Source: an uncultured Lachnospiraceae bacterium
Lineage (GTDB): Bacteria > Bacillota > Clostridia > Lachnospirales > Lachnospiraceae
Reading direction: 5' to 3'
Assembly (NCBI GenBank): GCA_910578085.1
Contig: CAJTPM010000001.1
Location: 90,176-154,175, forward strand
Length of the DNA stretch: 64,000 nt
The notes beneath the pieces are model-generated. The model did no database searches, was not told the origin of the DNA, and worked only from the letters and a program-made list of their open reading frames with translations. Both the position numbers and the translations under genes were made by a program. This document shows, one piece after another, positions 44,538-53,535 of the stretch (positions within the stretch are counted from its first letter, which is position 1; each line of letters starts with the position of its first letter).

Positions 44538-45701
44538 TCACGCGCCCAGTAACGGCTGGTCATACTGGAACAGCACTTCGTTGATCTCAAAAATATTGTA
44601 CTGCCTGTGGATAATAAAATACTCCACGATCACATCAAATTTGCTGGCGTGGGAGAGCGCATACCCAGCCCGCTCCAACAGTTTATCCGTCTCGGGAAGC
44701 GTCAGCTCTAACGAGATGGCAAGCGCCAGGATCGTCGGTTTCTTTGGCGTGTAGCCCTTCCCTGTCCGGATCTTCGAAAACAGTTTTCGGTCCAGATTGG
44801 CTCTCTTGTAGACCTCCACATCCGTTCTGCCTTTTGCATCGATCAGCCGCAAAAGAGCGTCCGAAAAGGGTTCGTCAAGGTTTTTAATCAGATCGTCGAG
44901 ACCCTGTTTTCCGGTAATCTCTTTCGGAACCGCCATCGGCATGGCTCTGCAGGATGCCGGCGCGGGCTGTGCAGGCAAAGGTACACGCTGCCCGGACACA
45001 AGAGCCGACTGTTCAGGCAAATCTCTCGACTCCCCAGGCGCAGCTACAGACCTCCCGGGCGCAGACATGGGCGTAGGCGCAGCCTCCAAAAACTCAGGTT
45101 CCTCCTCCCGCAGCGCCATCCCACGCTCTTCCACAGAAAGAATCTTTCTCTCTCTGCGCCCGCATTCGTCCACATAATTCTCATCCAGATAGCTCTTTAC
45201 TTTCCCCAGAAGAGCCTCGCCGACCACAAAAGACGCCCGGTCAAAGACCACAAGATACACCTGCATATCGTGATCTGTCAGGTACTCCTCTATAGCCAGT
45301 CTCGCCACCTCCAGGGCTTCCCTCTTCGGATAGCCGTAGATCCCGCTGGAAATCAGCGGAAAGGCAATGCTCTCACAGCCCTTTTCCTCCGCCAGTTTCA
45401 GGGATTCCATATAGGCCGACCGCAGAAGCTTTCTGCTCTGCGCCTTATGGAAACGGCTGTAAACCGGCCCGGCGGCATGAATAATATACTTTGCGGCCAG
45501 CCCAAACCCGGGCGTTATCACCGCCTCGCCTGTGCTGATCGACGAAAGCTTATCGCAGGCTTCCTGCAGTTTCCTTTCCCCGGCTGCCTCAAAGATCGCG
45601 CCGCAGACTCCGCCTCCCCTCTGCAGGGCGGTGTTGGCCGCGTTGACGATAGCGTCAGTCTTCATTTTTGTAATGTCCTGACGGACGATAGATAACGGCA
45701 T
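44538..45701 (-). CDS. macro domain protein with C-terminal helical (HTH-like) domain
   Basis: The protein has 387 residues from the ATG at 45701. The macro domain (residues 1-165) starts MPLSIVRQDITKMKTDAIVNAAN and contains GGGVCGAIFEAAG and ISSGIYGYP, the ADP-ribose binding loops. A Pro/Ala-rich linker (about 200-255) leads to a helical domain (about 260-387, VYKRANLDRKLFSKIRTGKGYTPKK) that resembles a helix-turn-helix. Macro domains remove or bind ADP-ribose. The second domain suggests DNA or protein binding. It heads the five-gene NAD-theme group. Confidence 0.88.
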   Translation of the reverse strand: MPLSIVRQDITKMKTDAIVNAANTALQRGGGVCGAIFEAAGERKLQEACDKLSSISTGEAVITPGFGLAAKYIIHAAGPVYSRFHKAQSRKLLRSAYMESLKLAEEKGCESIAFPLISSGIYGYPKREALEVARLAIEEYLTDHDMQVYLVVFDRASFVVGEALLGKVKSYLDENYVDECGRRERKILSVEERGMALREEEPEFLEAAPTPMSAPGRSVAAPGESRDLPEQSALVSGQRVPLPAQPAPASCRAMPMAVPKEITGKQGLDDLIKNLDEPFSDALLRLIDAKGRTDVEVYKRANLDRKLFSKIRTGKGYTPKKPTILALAISLELTLPETDKLLERAGYALSHASKFDVIVEYFIIHRQYNIFEINEVLFQYDQPLLGA

Positions 45702-45971
45702 AATATCCTCTCTCAATCTGAAAAGAACATATAATGGAATACTCTACACATGACAGGCTTTTCTGAAATATAACATATTCAGCATATATCGTCTATCCAC
45801 TTTTGCGTTTTTCGATCGAATAAATGTAACTTATCTGCATTTTGGGGCCAAATAATGTTCTTACTTCCTCTGCGAGTAATCAGGTAAAAAACGGTTGACA
45901 AAGCGACACGCTTGACGCATAACAGAAAGAGACACAAATGTCGCAAAAAAATCAGAGAGGAGGTGACAACT

Positions 45972-46259
45972 ATGAGCTCAAGAGGAGACAGGACAAAGCA
46001 GGATATCCGCGAAAAAGCATATCAGTTGTTTGCCCAAAAAGGATTTAAGGAAGTCACTATGAAGGATATCTGCGAGCTGACAGGCTTAAGCCGCGGGGGA
46101 TTGTACCGCCATTACGAAAGTACCGAACAGATCTTTCTGGAAATTGTCAACGCTTTTTCTGATAAGCAGAGAGATGAAGTACTTGCGGGCATCAGCCGAC
46201 GCATTCCTGCTCAGATCACAAGGGAAATCAAGAGGCTTTTACTGCCTGAGAAAGAGTAG
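45972..46259 (+). pseudogene. truncated TetR family regulator
   Basis: The ATG at 45972 has GAGGAGGTG upstream. The 95 residues contain a full TetR HTH (QDIREKAYQLFAQKGFKEVTMKDICELTGLSRGGLYRHYES), but the protein ends about 40 residues later, while the family usually has about 190. The ligand-binding half is missing. It may still bind DNA, but it is more likely a remnant. Confidence 0.75.
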
Positions 46260-46312
46260 ACTTTCATTATTATTTGTGCCGCCAATTGAAGGGCGGCGGA
46301 ATGGAGATTTAT

Positions 46313-46504
46313 ATGGAAAATCATATCATTTTGGTACGTCCCGCTCCGGAATTAAAAGAACAGGCGTTATCATACCGCAGAGAGCACTTTCAGCACGGCG
46401 AAGAGATCATCTACGGAAGCGAGCTCTTTGACAAGACGGAAAGCTATGAGGAATGGCTGTCAAACGTCACCCGAAACACCGATCCGAAAACGGTGAATGA
46501 ATAA
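46313..46504 (+). pseudogene. N-terminal fragment of a GNAT acetyltransferase
   Basis: The ATG at 46313 opens MENHIILVRPAPELKEQALSYRREHF..., the usual start of a GNAT N-acetyltransferase, but the frame stops after 63 residues, before the acetyl-CoA binding region. Its end overlaps the C terminus of the convergent lipoprotein gene. The join looks like a deletion border, and the TetR gene just before it is also cut short. Confidence 0.65.
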
Positions 46505-47310
46505 GTCCGGATATGGCCGGAATAGATTAGCCCTTCCCAGGCGTAGGTATCGTTTTCTTCGTCAAACACCGCATATTCCCGCAATTTTTCCGCCGTGATC
46601 GGCTTTACTCTGAGCAGACAGCTCCCATCCACGATCTCCGTCACCTCCGGCGGCCCGGGCACGCACAGTCTATAGCAGAGAAAGCCCTTTTCCGTATAAT
46701 CCCATTCTTCCACTCTCATATGAGAAACGTAGGCTGTCTCCGGCTCATTTTTATCATTCCACGCCGCAGAAGCGTTCAGCACAAACAGACCTGTCCCGTC
46801 AAACAGGAATTTCTTTCGCCCGATACCGCCGTCTGTGCGGATCTCGTAGACGACCGCCGAGCCGCTTCTCCCCTCGACGCACTCCTGAAGAAAATTGTCC
46901 ACACTCTCGAAATTTTCCATATTGGCGTAAAGCCCTGGGGCGGTTACCGGAACGCCACTCTCCTTCAACTTATCCCGCATCGCGGACAACGCCTTGTCGG
47001 AGAGCACGGCGTTCAGAGAACTGCCTTTGTCGGCCTGTTCATAGATCTCGCGAACCAGATTCATCATTTTTTTGCAGTTTTCTTCGGCCTCTTTTCTCTC
47101 CTGCGGACCTACCGGGAGATCGTAACCTTTTTCTTCCTGTTTTTCCGCGTTTGGCTCTCCCTCTGCGCTTTCCGTGCTTTCTGCATTTCCTTTGTCCCCT
47201 GATGCCATTTCTATTTCTTTCCCTCTGTGCTCACAGGCGCAGAGCAGAATCATACACAACATTATAACGACCACAGAAATAAGTTTTTTCTTTCGCACGC
47301 TGTCAATCAT
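46444..47310 (-). CDS. lipoprotein, unrecognised family
   Basis: The protein has 288 residues from the ATG at 47310; longer starts up to 47397 would bury the signal peptide. The signal peptide KKKLISVVVIMLCMILLCAC carries a lipobox with the lipidated Cys. A Glu/Ser-rich linker follows, then a compact domain (about residues 75-260). The last 20 residues lie over the GNAT fragment on the other strand, so the original C terminus may have been changed by a deletion. A G7 run directly precedes the chosen ATG. Confidence 0.75.
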   Translation of the reverse strand: MIDSVRKKKLISVVVIMLCMILLCACEHRGKEIEMASGDKGNAESTESAEGEPNAEKQEEKGYDLPVGPQERKEAEENCKKMMNLVREIYEQADKGSSLNAVLSDKALSAMRDKLKESGVPVTAPGLYANMENFESVDNFLQECVEGRSGSAVVYEIRTDGGIGRKKFLFDGTGLFVLNASAAWNDKNEPETAYVSHMRVEEWDYTEKGFLCYRLCVPGPPEVTEIVDGSCLLRVKPITAEKLREYAVFDEENDTYAWEGLIYSGHIRTYSFTVFGSVFRVTFDSHSS

Positions 47311-47409
47311 CCCCCCCGCCTCCAGCATCTCCATCTCTTTTTTCCGGGTAGAATTGGACAGATACCGAAACATCCCATCCGCAAAAGGCTGCACCACGAT
47401 GAAATATCT

Positions 47410-47973
47410 TTACCCTCCATACACGATCACTCCCGCTGCCGCCGCAATTACAATCAGCATCACCGGAGATAACTTCTTTTTGAAGATCCTCTTATAACCG
47501 GCTGAAACAACAATCAGAAACAATGTGATGCCGGCCGCCTTCCGGTCAACCCCCGCCCCATCAGCTCCGATCAGACAGTTTTCTACAATCATCCATATCC
47601 CCGTTGCTAAAATAATCCCGATCACACAGGGTTTCACCCCTCGCAGTATCGCCTGAACATATCTGTTTTTCAGCGTTCGATTTAAAGCCGCCGTGATAAA
47701 CAGGATGATAACAAACGAGGGCAGTATGACGCCCAGAGTGGCGGCAGCCGCCCCAAAAAATCCGGCCTGCGTGCTGCCCACATAAGTGGCCAGATTCACC
47801 ATGATCGGACCGGGCGTGCTCTCACTCACCGCTATCATATAAGTCAGCGTCTCCTCATTCAGCCACCCGTGGACAAGCACCACATCCCGAATGAGCGGGA
47901 TCGCCCCGTAAGCGCCCCCAAACGCAAAACACCCCACTTTCAGAAAAGCAAAAAACAACTCCAGGTATCTCAT
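47410..47973 (-). CDS. chromate transporter family protein (second half of a pair)
   Basis: The 187-residue membrane protein of the CHR family has about five or six helices. It has FGGAYGAIPLIRD near residue 18 and ESTPGPIMVNLATYVG near residue 50. Its start overlaps the stop of the upstream CHR gene by four bases (ATGA). Such short pairs together equal one long ChrA and probably work as a heterodimer. The substrate is taken from the family name; chromate or sulphate export is not proven. Confidence 0.9.
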   Translation of the reverse strand: MRYLELFFAFLKVGCFAFGGAYGAIPLIRDVVLVHGWLNEETLTYMIAVSESTPGPIMVNLATYVGSTQAGFFGAAAATLGVILPSFVIILFITAALNRTLKNRYVQAILRGVKPCVIGIILATGIWMIVENCLIGADGAGVDRKAAGITLFLIVVSAGYKRIFKKKLSPVMLIVIAAAAGVIVYGG

Positions 47974-48545
47974 TTTTTCCCGCTCTCCTTACTCCGCAGA
48001 TCCTGTGCGGTAAAACAGATCAGGCTCGCCGCCGCAGCGATCACCATCAGACTGATCGATGAAAAATTCCAGGAAAAAATATTGATAAGCAGCATACAGG
48101 CCAGAGAACACAACATCACTGTCCCCGTCCACGCCGTTTTCTTCATCTTTTTCATCATATTGACCGCCGCATTGAGGATCAGGATGCCCACGGCAGCCTT
48201 TATCCCCTGAAAGGCATCCGCCACCAGAGCAATTTCCAGAAAATTGTCCAGAAAAATAGAGATCAGATAAATAATCGCAAAGGACGGCGCCACCACGCCG
48301 AGGGTGGCAAAAACAGCCCCCGCAAAGCCCGCCATCTTATATCCCACAAAGGTGGCGCAGTTGATCGCGATCGGCCCCGGCGTGGATTCCGCTATTACGG
48401 TAATATCCATCATTTCGTCGTGGGTGATCCATTTTTTCTTATCGACGCACTCGTTTTCAATGACGGAGATCATGGCGTACCCGCCGCCGAATGTGAATAA
48501 GCCGATCTTTGCGAATGTAAAGAACAGTTCCGATATGCCGCTCAT
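47970..48545 (-). CDS. chromate transporter family protein (first half of a pair)
   Basis: The protein has 191 residues from the ATG at 48545 (MSGISELFFTFAKIGLFTFGGGYAM). It carries the CHR motifs FGGGYAMISVIE and AESTPGPIAINCATFVGYK. It is coupled to the downstream partner by an ATGA overlap. It lies 60 bp after the DUF6036-like gene on the same strand. Confidence 0.9.
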   Translation of the reverse strand: MSGISELFFTFAKIGLFTFGGGYAMISVIENECVDKKKWITHDEMMDITVIAESTPGPIAINCATFVGYKMAGFAGAVFATLGVVAPSFAIIYLISIFLDNFLEIALVADAFQGIKAAVGILILNAAVNMMKKMKKTAWTGTVMLCSLACMLLINIFSWNFSSISLMVIAAAASLICFTAQDLRSKESGKK

Positions 48546-48607
48546 TTTCAAATCTCCTTCTGACCACGGGATTCCATGCTCTTTCATCCGTCGTAATCCT
48601 GAAACAT

Positions 48608-49081
48608 TTATTTCGAAAAATCAGGCTTCCCTTTTTTCTCTTTTGCCATCTTTAATACCTCTTCAAGATTATTCCCGTTCAGTATCCCCGGGTAATCATC
48701 CTGAAAGGCCAGAAGCACATCTCTGTTCTCCTGTTCATGTTGCCTGCATAATTTATAAAGTCCTTCCAGACTGTCTTTCTCATAAATGGATTCAATAAAC
48801 AAACGGGAATTTTCCGGAAGGCTGTCATAAGAATCATATAAGTCTGCAACAGCTTTCTTTATTTGATCCAGTGTAAACGCATTATCCTGTTCTTCCTGTT
48901 CCATCAATATCCCTGCAATATCTGAGAAATCATTTTTATACTGTCTTCCCGCCATCAGTTTCATCGCAACAAGATACTCAGCCGAAACTTTGCTCCCATT
49001 TCTTCTGCGGAATTCCTTCGCCATTTCTTTTAAATAACTGTCAAGATTATCTTTTGTAAACGGTTTATCAGCAATCAGCAA
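48608..49081 (-). CDS. DUF6036-like nucleotidyltransferase-family protein lacking its catalytic core
   Basis: The 157-residue protein starts at a TTG that overlaps the stop of the upstream HTH gene. The N terminus (LIADKPFTKDNLDSYLKEMAKEFRRRNG) and the part from SAEYLVAMKLMAGRQYKNDFSDIAGIL onward match DUF6036 proteins. The roughly 80-90 residues that normally lie between them, including the GG-S and D-x-D nucleotidyltransferase motifs, are absent while the frame is kept. It would have been the toxin-like half of a two-gene system; in this form it cannot catalyse nucleotidyl transfer. Confidence 0.7.
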   Translation of the reverse strand: MLIADKPFTKDNLDSYLKEMAKEFRRRNGSKVSAEYLVAMKLMAGRQYKNDFSDIAGILMEQEEQDNAFTLDQIKKAVADLYDSYDSLPENSRLFIESIYEKDSLEGLYKLCRQHEQENRDVLLAFQDDYPGILNGNNLEEVLKMAKEKKGKPDFSK

Positions 49082-49656
49082 ACATCGCGTATCTCACCCT
49101 CTACGATATTGAACCGCAAAAATTCGGGTATCGCGTTGGCCATAGCGTTTACTTTTATACTTTCATCACCGGTAGCGGCATAGGCCATAACCACACTGAC
49201 CGGATAGCACGGTTTCTCCAGTTTCCGACTGCGGATATCATTATAGTTTGTACAGACCGGCAGGCTGTTCACTCTGGACAGATAATCAACCATCGCCAGA
49301 AGATACAATGCCTCACGGTACCACTGCCTGTCATACAGTTTTCTGATTTCATCCGCTTCAAGCGTTTCAATAATAAAATCAATATCTCCAAGGTCTTTTA
49401 CCTGATGGCAGGTATTGCTCTTAAATGTTTCAAAAGAACATCTGTAATCCACAGTCTTCACCTTATTATTCTCAAGCAATGCATCAACTGTCACGCCAAA
49501 TACTTTTGCAATCTTATACAAAGTACCGGCCGCGCACTTATCAAGCTCAGCCTTTCCACTGCAGATATCCGTAATTGTGGTCATCGGCACGCCGCTTTCC
49601 CTGCTCAGACGATATCTTGACATCTTTTCCTTTTCAAGTAATTCATTGACAATCAT
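49075..49656 (-). CDS. XRE-type HTH regulator, antitoxin-like partner of DUF6036
   Basis: The protein has 193 residues from the ATG at 49656, which has AAGGAG at good spacing. The XRE helix-turn-helix spans about residues 1-62 (MSRYRLSRESGVPMTTITDICSGKAEL). The second half (about 85-193) is a helical domain often encoded in front of DUF6036 genes. It overlaps the next gene by seven bases. A perfect palindrome sits across its promoter, so self-repression is likely. Confidence 0.82.
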   Translation of the reverse strand: MIVNELLEKEKMSRYRLSRESGVPMTTITDICSGKAELDKCAAGTLYKIAKVFGVTVDALLENNKVKTVDYRCSFETFKSNTCHQVKDLGDIDFIIETLEADEIRKLYDRQWYREALYLLAMVDYLSRVNSLPVCTNYNDIRSRKLEKPCYPVSVVMAYAATGDESIKVNAMANAIPEFLRFNIVEGEIRDVC

Positions 49657-49674
49657 CAGTTTCTCCTTTTTTAT

Positions 49675-49704
49675 CAATATATCGGTCAACCGATATATTG
49701 TCAA
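49675..49704 (-). promoter_or_regulatory. autoregulated promoter with 26-bp palindrome
   Basis: TTGACA (plus 49699-49704) and TATATT (plus 49676-49681) are 17 bases apart on the minus strand. A perfect inverted repeat with 12-bp arms (49675-49686 and 49689-49700, two-base centre) fills the promoter from -10 to -35. Binding there would block polymerase. Confidence 0.88.
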
Positions 49705-49734
49705 TATTATTTTTTCAAAAAAAGAAAAATTATT

Positions 49735-50745
49735 CTAAATCTGTCTTACCGAAGTCCCTGGCGACACTTCCCCCGGCACCACGATCTGCTCGATCAGGGT
49801 GGTCTTCGGTTTTTCGATCAGTTTAATCAGCTTCTCGGCCGCCAGGCTTCCCAGCCGTCCCGTATCCTGTTTTAAGGTCGTCAGCCGGGGCTCGAAATGT
49901 CTTGAGATCCTTGTCCCGTCATACCCTGCAATGGAGATATCCTCGGGGATCCGCATTCCCCTTGCATAGATGGCATTGATTCCCCCCAGACAGGCAAAAT
50001 CGTCCGGGCACAATATGCAGGTGGGCGGGTTTTTCAGATCCAGAAGTTTTCCCGTCTCCTCATAGGTTCCTCTGGTATCCCGGTAGGGCGCCTCCCGCAC
50101 ATACGCTGCAGGAACCTCAATCCCCAGCTCCTCGCAGGTACAGTAGAAGGACGAAAGCCTGCTCCTGGTGACCGCCGAATCGGCGCCGTGTATGTAGGCG
50201 ATCTTCCGGTGCCCCAGATCATATACATGATGAACCAGATCTCTCATCCCCTTAACGTTATCCGACATGACAGCGCAGCGGTTGTGAAAAAGATGGTCGA
50301 TGGTTACCACCGGTATCTCGCTTCTGACTAACTCCTCCACCTCCGGATCAAAAAAGTCGACACAGGCGATCACCACGCCGTCAAAGCGGCGGTACCTGCT
50401 GTGTTCCAGATAGGACATTCTCACCGCCCGCTTTCTGCAGCAGTTGATGAAGGTGATATCGTATCCTTTCTCCTCCACCGCATTTTTAAAACTGTCCAGC
50501 ACATGGGCAAAATAATCGTGGGTGAGCCCGCTCATGGCTTCGTCCGCAAAGAGCACTCCCAGATTGTAAGTCCTGTTGGTCTTAAGTGATTTCGCCGCGG
50601 CGTTGGGGGAATATCCCAGCTCCTTTGCCGCCTGCCTGATGCGTTTCTTTGTCTTTTCTCCGATGTCTTTGTGGTCATTTAACGCCTTGCTCACTGTCGC
50701 TACAGACACGCCGCAGTGCGCCGAAATATCTTTCATCGATACCAT
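49735..50745 (-). CDS. LacI family transcriptional regulator
   Basis: This 336-residue repressor has the N-terminal LacI HTH (MKDISAHCGVSVATVSKALND) and hinge (NAAAKSLKTNRTYNLGVLF), followed by a periplasmic-binding-like ligand domain. It is divergent from the GH94 phosphorylase gene. The shared spacer has a palindrome of the LacI-operator type directly before the phosphorylase. It probably represses that gene, and itself, until a glucoside is present. Confidence 0.93.
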   Translation of the reverse strand: MVSMKDISAHCGVSVATVSKALNDHKDIGEKTKKRIRQAAKELGYSPNAAAKSLKTNRTYNLGVLFADEAMSGLTHDYFAHVLDSFKNAVEEKGYDITFINCCRKRAVRMSYLEHSRYRRFDGVVIACVDFFDPEVEELVRSEIPVVTIDHLFHNRCAVMSDNVKGMRDLVHHVYDLGHRKIAYIHGADSAVTRSRLSSFYCTCEELGIEVPAAYVREAPYRDTRGTYEETGKLLDLKNPPTCILCPDDFACLGGINAIYARGMRIPEDISIAGYDGTRISRHFEPRLTTLKQDTGRLGSLAAEKLIKLIEKPKTTLIEQIVVPGEVSPGTSVRQI

Positions 50746-50852
50746 AACCGTCCCCTGTCCGCTCAGCCGTCTACTTAATCGTTTTCTTTCTCAATTTTAT
50801 AATATTATTTCCCTTTTTACAACCATTTCTTAATTTAACGCACATTTTTCTA

Positions 50853-50881
50853 TTGTAATTCTCCCCTGTTTTATGTATAAT
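50853..50881 (+). promoter_or_regulatory. promoter of the GH94 phosphorylase gene
   Basis: TTGTAA (50853-50858) and TATAAT (50876-50881) have a 17-base spacer. The LacI-type operator follows 16 bases later. Confidence 0.75.
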
Positions 50882-50897
50882 CCTATTATACAGATTA

Positions 50898-50911
50898 CTT
50901 AAACGTTTAAG
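50898..50911 (+). promoter_or_regulatory. LacI-family operator
   Basis: CTTAAACGTTTAAG is a perfect 14-bp palindrome with the central CG step common to LacI-family operators. It lies between the promoter and the AAGGAGG ribosome binding site. The LacI gene is divergent. Confidence 0.8.
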
Positions 50912-50927
50912 AAAAGGAGGATACGAT

Positions 50928-53378
50928 ATGCGCTACGGTTATTTCGATGACATAAACCGCGAATATGTGATCACCACCCCGAAAACGCCTCTGCCCTGGA
51001 TCAACTACCTGGGGAGCCGGGACTTTTTCAGCCTGATCTCCAACACCTGCGGCGGCTATTCCTTTTATAAGGATGCCAGGCTGTTACGGCTCACACGTTA
51101 CCGTTACAACAACATCCCTGCGGATACCAACGGCAAATATTTCTATATAAAGGAAGGCGATACCATCTGGAATCCGGGCTGGCAGCCCACAAAGACGCCT
51201 CTCGATTCCTATGAATGCCGGCACGGCATAGGATACAGCCGTTTTAGCGCCTCCAAAAATAACGTGAAAGCCTCCGTGCTCACCTTTGTCCCTGCGGATG
51301 ACGCCTGCGAGATCAGTCAGCTGAAAATCACCAACGAATCGGCTTCCATAAGGACGCTCTCCCTTTTTTCCTATGTGGAGTGGTGCCTGTGGAACGCCGA
51401 CGACGATATGAAAAACTTTCAGCGCAACTTAAGCACCGGCGAGGTGGAGATCGACGGTTCCGCAATCTTTCACAAAACGGAATACAGGGAGCGGCGCAAT
51501 CACTATGCAGTCTATGCCGTCAACACCGAAACAGACGGTTTCGACACGGACAGGGATTCTTTTCTCGGCGCTTACCACGGAAACGATCTCCCGGAAGCGG
51601 TGGAAAACGGCTCCTGCACCAATTCCGTTGCAAGCGGCTGGTCCCCCATCGCCTCCCATCAAATCAATATCACCCTTGCCCCCGGCGAAACCAGATCCTT
51701 CGTTTTTGTGCTGGGTTATATTGAAGTGGCTGAGGACAACAAGTGGGAAAGCCCCGGCGTCATCAACAAGGCGCCTGCCCGGGCGTTACTTGCAAAGTAC
51801 CGGACGGACGAGGGTGTGGAGCGGGCCTTTGCCGCACTGAATACATACTGGAACGATCTTCTTTCCAGATTTACCCTGAGATCCTCCAACGAAAAGGTGG
51901 ACCGCATGGTCAACATCTGGCATCAATATCAGTGCATGGTGACCTTCAATATGTCCCGCTCCGCCTCCTACTATGAATCCGGGATCGGCAGAGGCATGGG
52001 CTTCAGAGATTCCTGTCAGGATCTGCTGGGTTTCGTCCATCTGATCCCGGACCGGGCCAGGGAAAGGATCCTGGATATCGCCTCCACCCAGTTTCCCGAC
52101 GGCAGCGCCTACCACCAGTATCAGCCTCTGACCAAAAAGGGCAACTCCGATATCGGCAGCGGCTTTAACGATGATCCTTTATGGCTCATCGCCGGTACCA
52201 GCGCCTATATCCGAGAGACCGGAGATCTCTCGATCCTTGATGCGCCGGTTCCCTTTGACTGTGACGAAACCACCAGTGTACCCCTGATGGAACATTTAAA
52301 ACGCTCCTTCGACTACACCGTGACGCACAAAGGCCCTCACCTGCTTCCGTTGATCGGGCGGGCGGACTGGAACGACTGTCTGAATTTAAACTGCTTTTCC
52401 GAGCACCCCGGCGAATCCTTCCAGACCTTCGGGCCGGACGAAGGGCCGGTGGCGGAATCCATCTTTATCGCAGGGATGTTTGTCAAATACGGGGAAGAAT
52501 ATGCGAAACTGTGCGAACTGACCGGCGATCAGCCGGAGGCGGACAGAGCGCGCCTCGAAGTGAAGGCGATGTACGATGCGGTTTTAAAGGACGGCTGGGA
52601 CGGACAGTGGTTCTTACGCGCCTACGACGCATACGGTCAGAAAATAGGTTCCGCGGAGTGCGAGGAAGGACAGATCTTCATCGAGCCCCAGGGCTTCTGC
52701 GTACTCGCCGGCATCGGCGTGGAAGAAGGGCTTGCCGAAAAAGCGCTTGACTCCGTAAAGGAAAAACTGGAGACAAAATATGGAGTGATGATCTTACAGC
52801 CCGCCTACACCAGATACCATCTGGAACTGGGCGAAATCACCTCCTACCCGCCGGGATACAAGGAGAACGCCGGCATCTTCTGCCATAATAACCCCTGGGT
52901 GTCCATCGCGGAAACGGTGATCGGACGGGGCGGCCGGGCCTTTGAGATCTACAAAAAGACCTGCCCCGCCTACCTGGAAGAGATCAGCGAGATCCATCGG
53001 ACGGAGCCCTATGCCTACTCCCAGATGGTGGCAGGAAGGGATGCGGTAAACTTCGGCGAGGCGAAAAACAGCTGGCTCACCGGCACCGCGGCATGGACCT
53101 TCCTCAACATCTCCCAGTACATTCTGGGCTTATATCCCACCCACACCGGTTTAAGTATTGATCCCTGTGTGCCTGAAGACTTCGGCGATTTTGAGATCAC
53201 CAGGAAGTTCCGGGAAGGCACCTACCACATCAGGGTCGTAAACCCGGACCATGTGGAAAAGGGGGTAAAGAGCATTCTCGTGGATGGCAGCACCATTGAC
53301 GGCTGCATCATTCCCTATGTGTCCGGAAAAGAATCTTACGAGGTTGTAGTAACGATGGGGAACCGAGCAGGGGCATGA
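50928..53378 (+). CDS. GH94 family glycoside phosphorylase (cellobiose/cellodextrin phosphorylase-like)
   Basis: The 816-residue enzyme starts at an ATG with AAGGAGG upstream. The N-terminal beta-sandwich begins MRYGYFDDINREYVITTPKTPLPWINYLGSRDFFSLISNTCGGYSF, typical of GH94. The (alpha/alpha)6 barrel contains GRADWNDCLNL near residue 480, which holds the general acid of the family. It splits a beta-glucoside with phosphate to give a sugar 1-phosphate. Cellobiose is the most common substrate; beta-1,2- or beta-1,3-glucosides cannot be excluded. No signal peptide is present, so it acts inside the cell on imported sugars. Confidence 0.92.
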   Translation: MRYGYFDDINREYVITTPKTPLPWINYLGSRDFFSLISNTCGGYSFYKDARLLRLTRYRYNNIPADTNGKYFYIKEGDTIWNPGWQPTKTPLDSYECRHGIGYSRFSASKNNVKASVLTFVPADDACEISQLKITNESASIRTLSLFSYVEWCLWNADDDMKNFQRNLSTGEVEIDGSAIFHKTEYRERRNHYAVYAVNTETDGFDTDRDSFLGAYHGNDLPEAVENGSCTNSVASGWSPIASHQINITLAPGETRSFVFVLGYIEVAEDNKWESPGVINKAPARALLAKYRTDEGVERAFAALNTYWNDLLSRFTLRSSNEKVDRMVNIWHQYQCMVTFNMSRSASYYESGIGRGMGFRDSCQDLLGFVHLIPDRARERILDIASTQFPDGSAYHQYQPLTKKGNSDIGSGFNDDPLWLIAGTSAYIRETGDLSILDAPVPFDCDETTSVPLMEHLKRSFDYTVTHKGPHLLPLIGRADWNDCLNLNCFSEHPGESFQTFGPDEGPVAESIFIAGMFVKYGEEYAKLCELTGDQPEADRARLEVKAMYDAVLKDGWDGQWFLRAYDAYGQKIGSAECEEGQIFIEPQGFCVLAGIGVEEGLAEKALDSVKEKLETKYGVMILQPAYTRYHLELGEITSYPPGYKENAGIFCHNNPWVSIAETVIGRGGRAFEIYKKTCPAYLEEISEIHRTEPYAYSQMVAGRDAVNFGEAKNSWLTGTAAWTFLNISQYILGLYPTHTGLSIDPCVPEDFGDFEITRKFREGTYHIRVVNPDHVEKGVKSILVDGSTIDGCIIPYVSGKESYEVVVTMGNRAGA

Positions 53379-53486
53379 CCACCGCCAACTCCGCCATCCA
53401 TAAACTGTCGCCCTCCATCGGCTTATCGTTTACCGCTCAAAATGAAAGTTGCGGAAATACAACCGAAAAACGCAAAAATGGAACGA

Positions 53487-53508
53487 GCAGGGGAAAGTTT
53501 TCCCCTGC
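53487..53508. terminator. stem-loop between convergent phosphorylase and esterase genes
   Basis: GCAGGGGAAA (53487-53496) pairs with TTTCCCCTGC (53499-53508). It lies in the 157-bp convergent gap and could end both transcripts. There is no long T run. Confidence 0.5.
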
Positions 53509-53535
53509 CCGTCATACAGCAATCGCCGCAGCAGC

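Noticed and set aside
47311..47317. G7 tract before the lipoprotein start as another phase switch
   Set aside because: The preferred ATG lies after the tract, so length changes would not alter the protein. It may only form part of the ribosome binding region.
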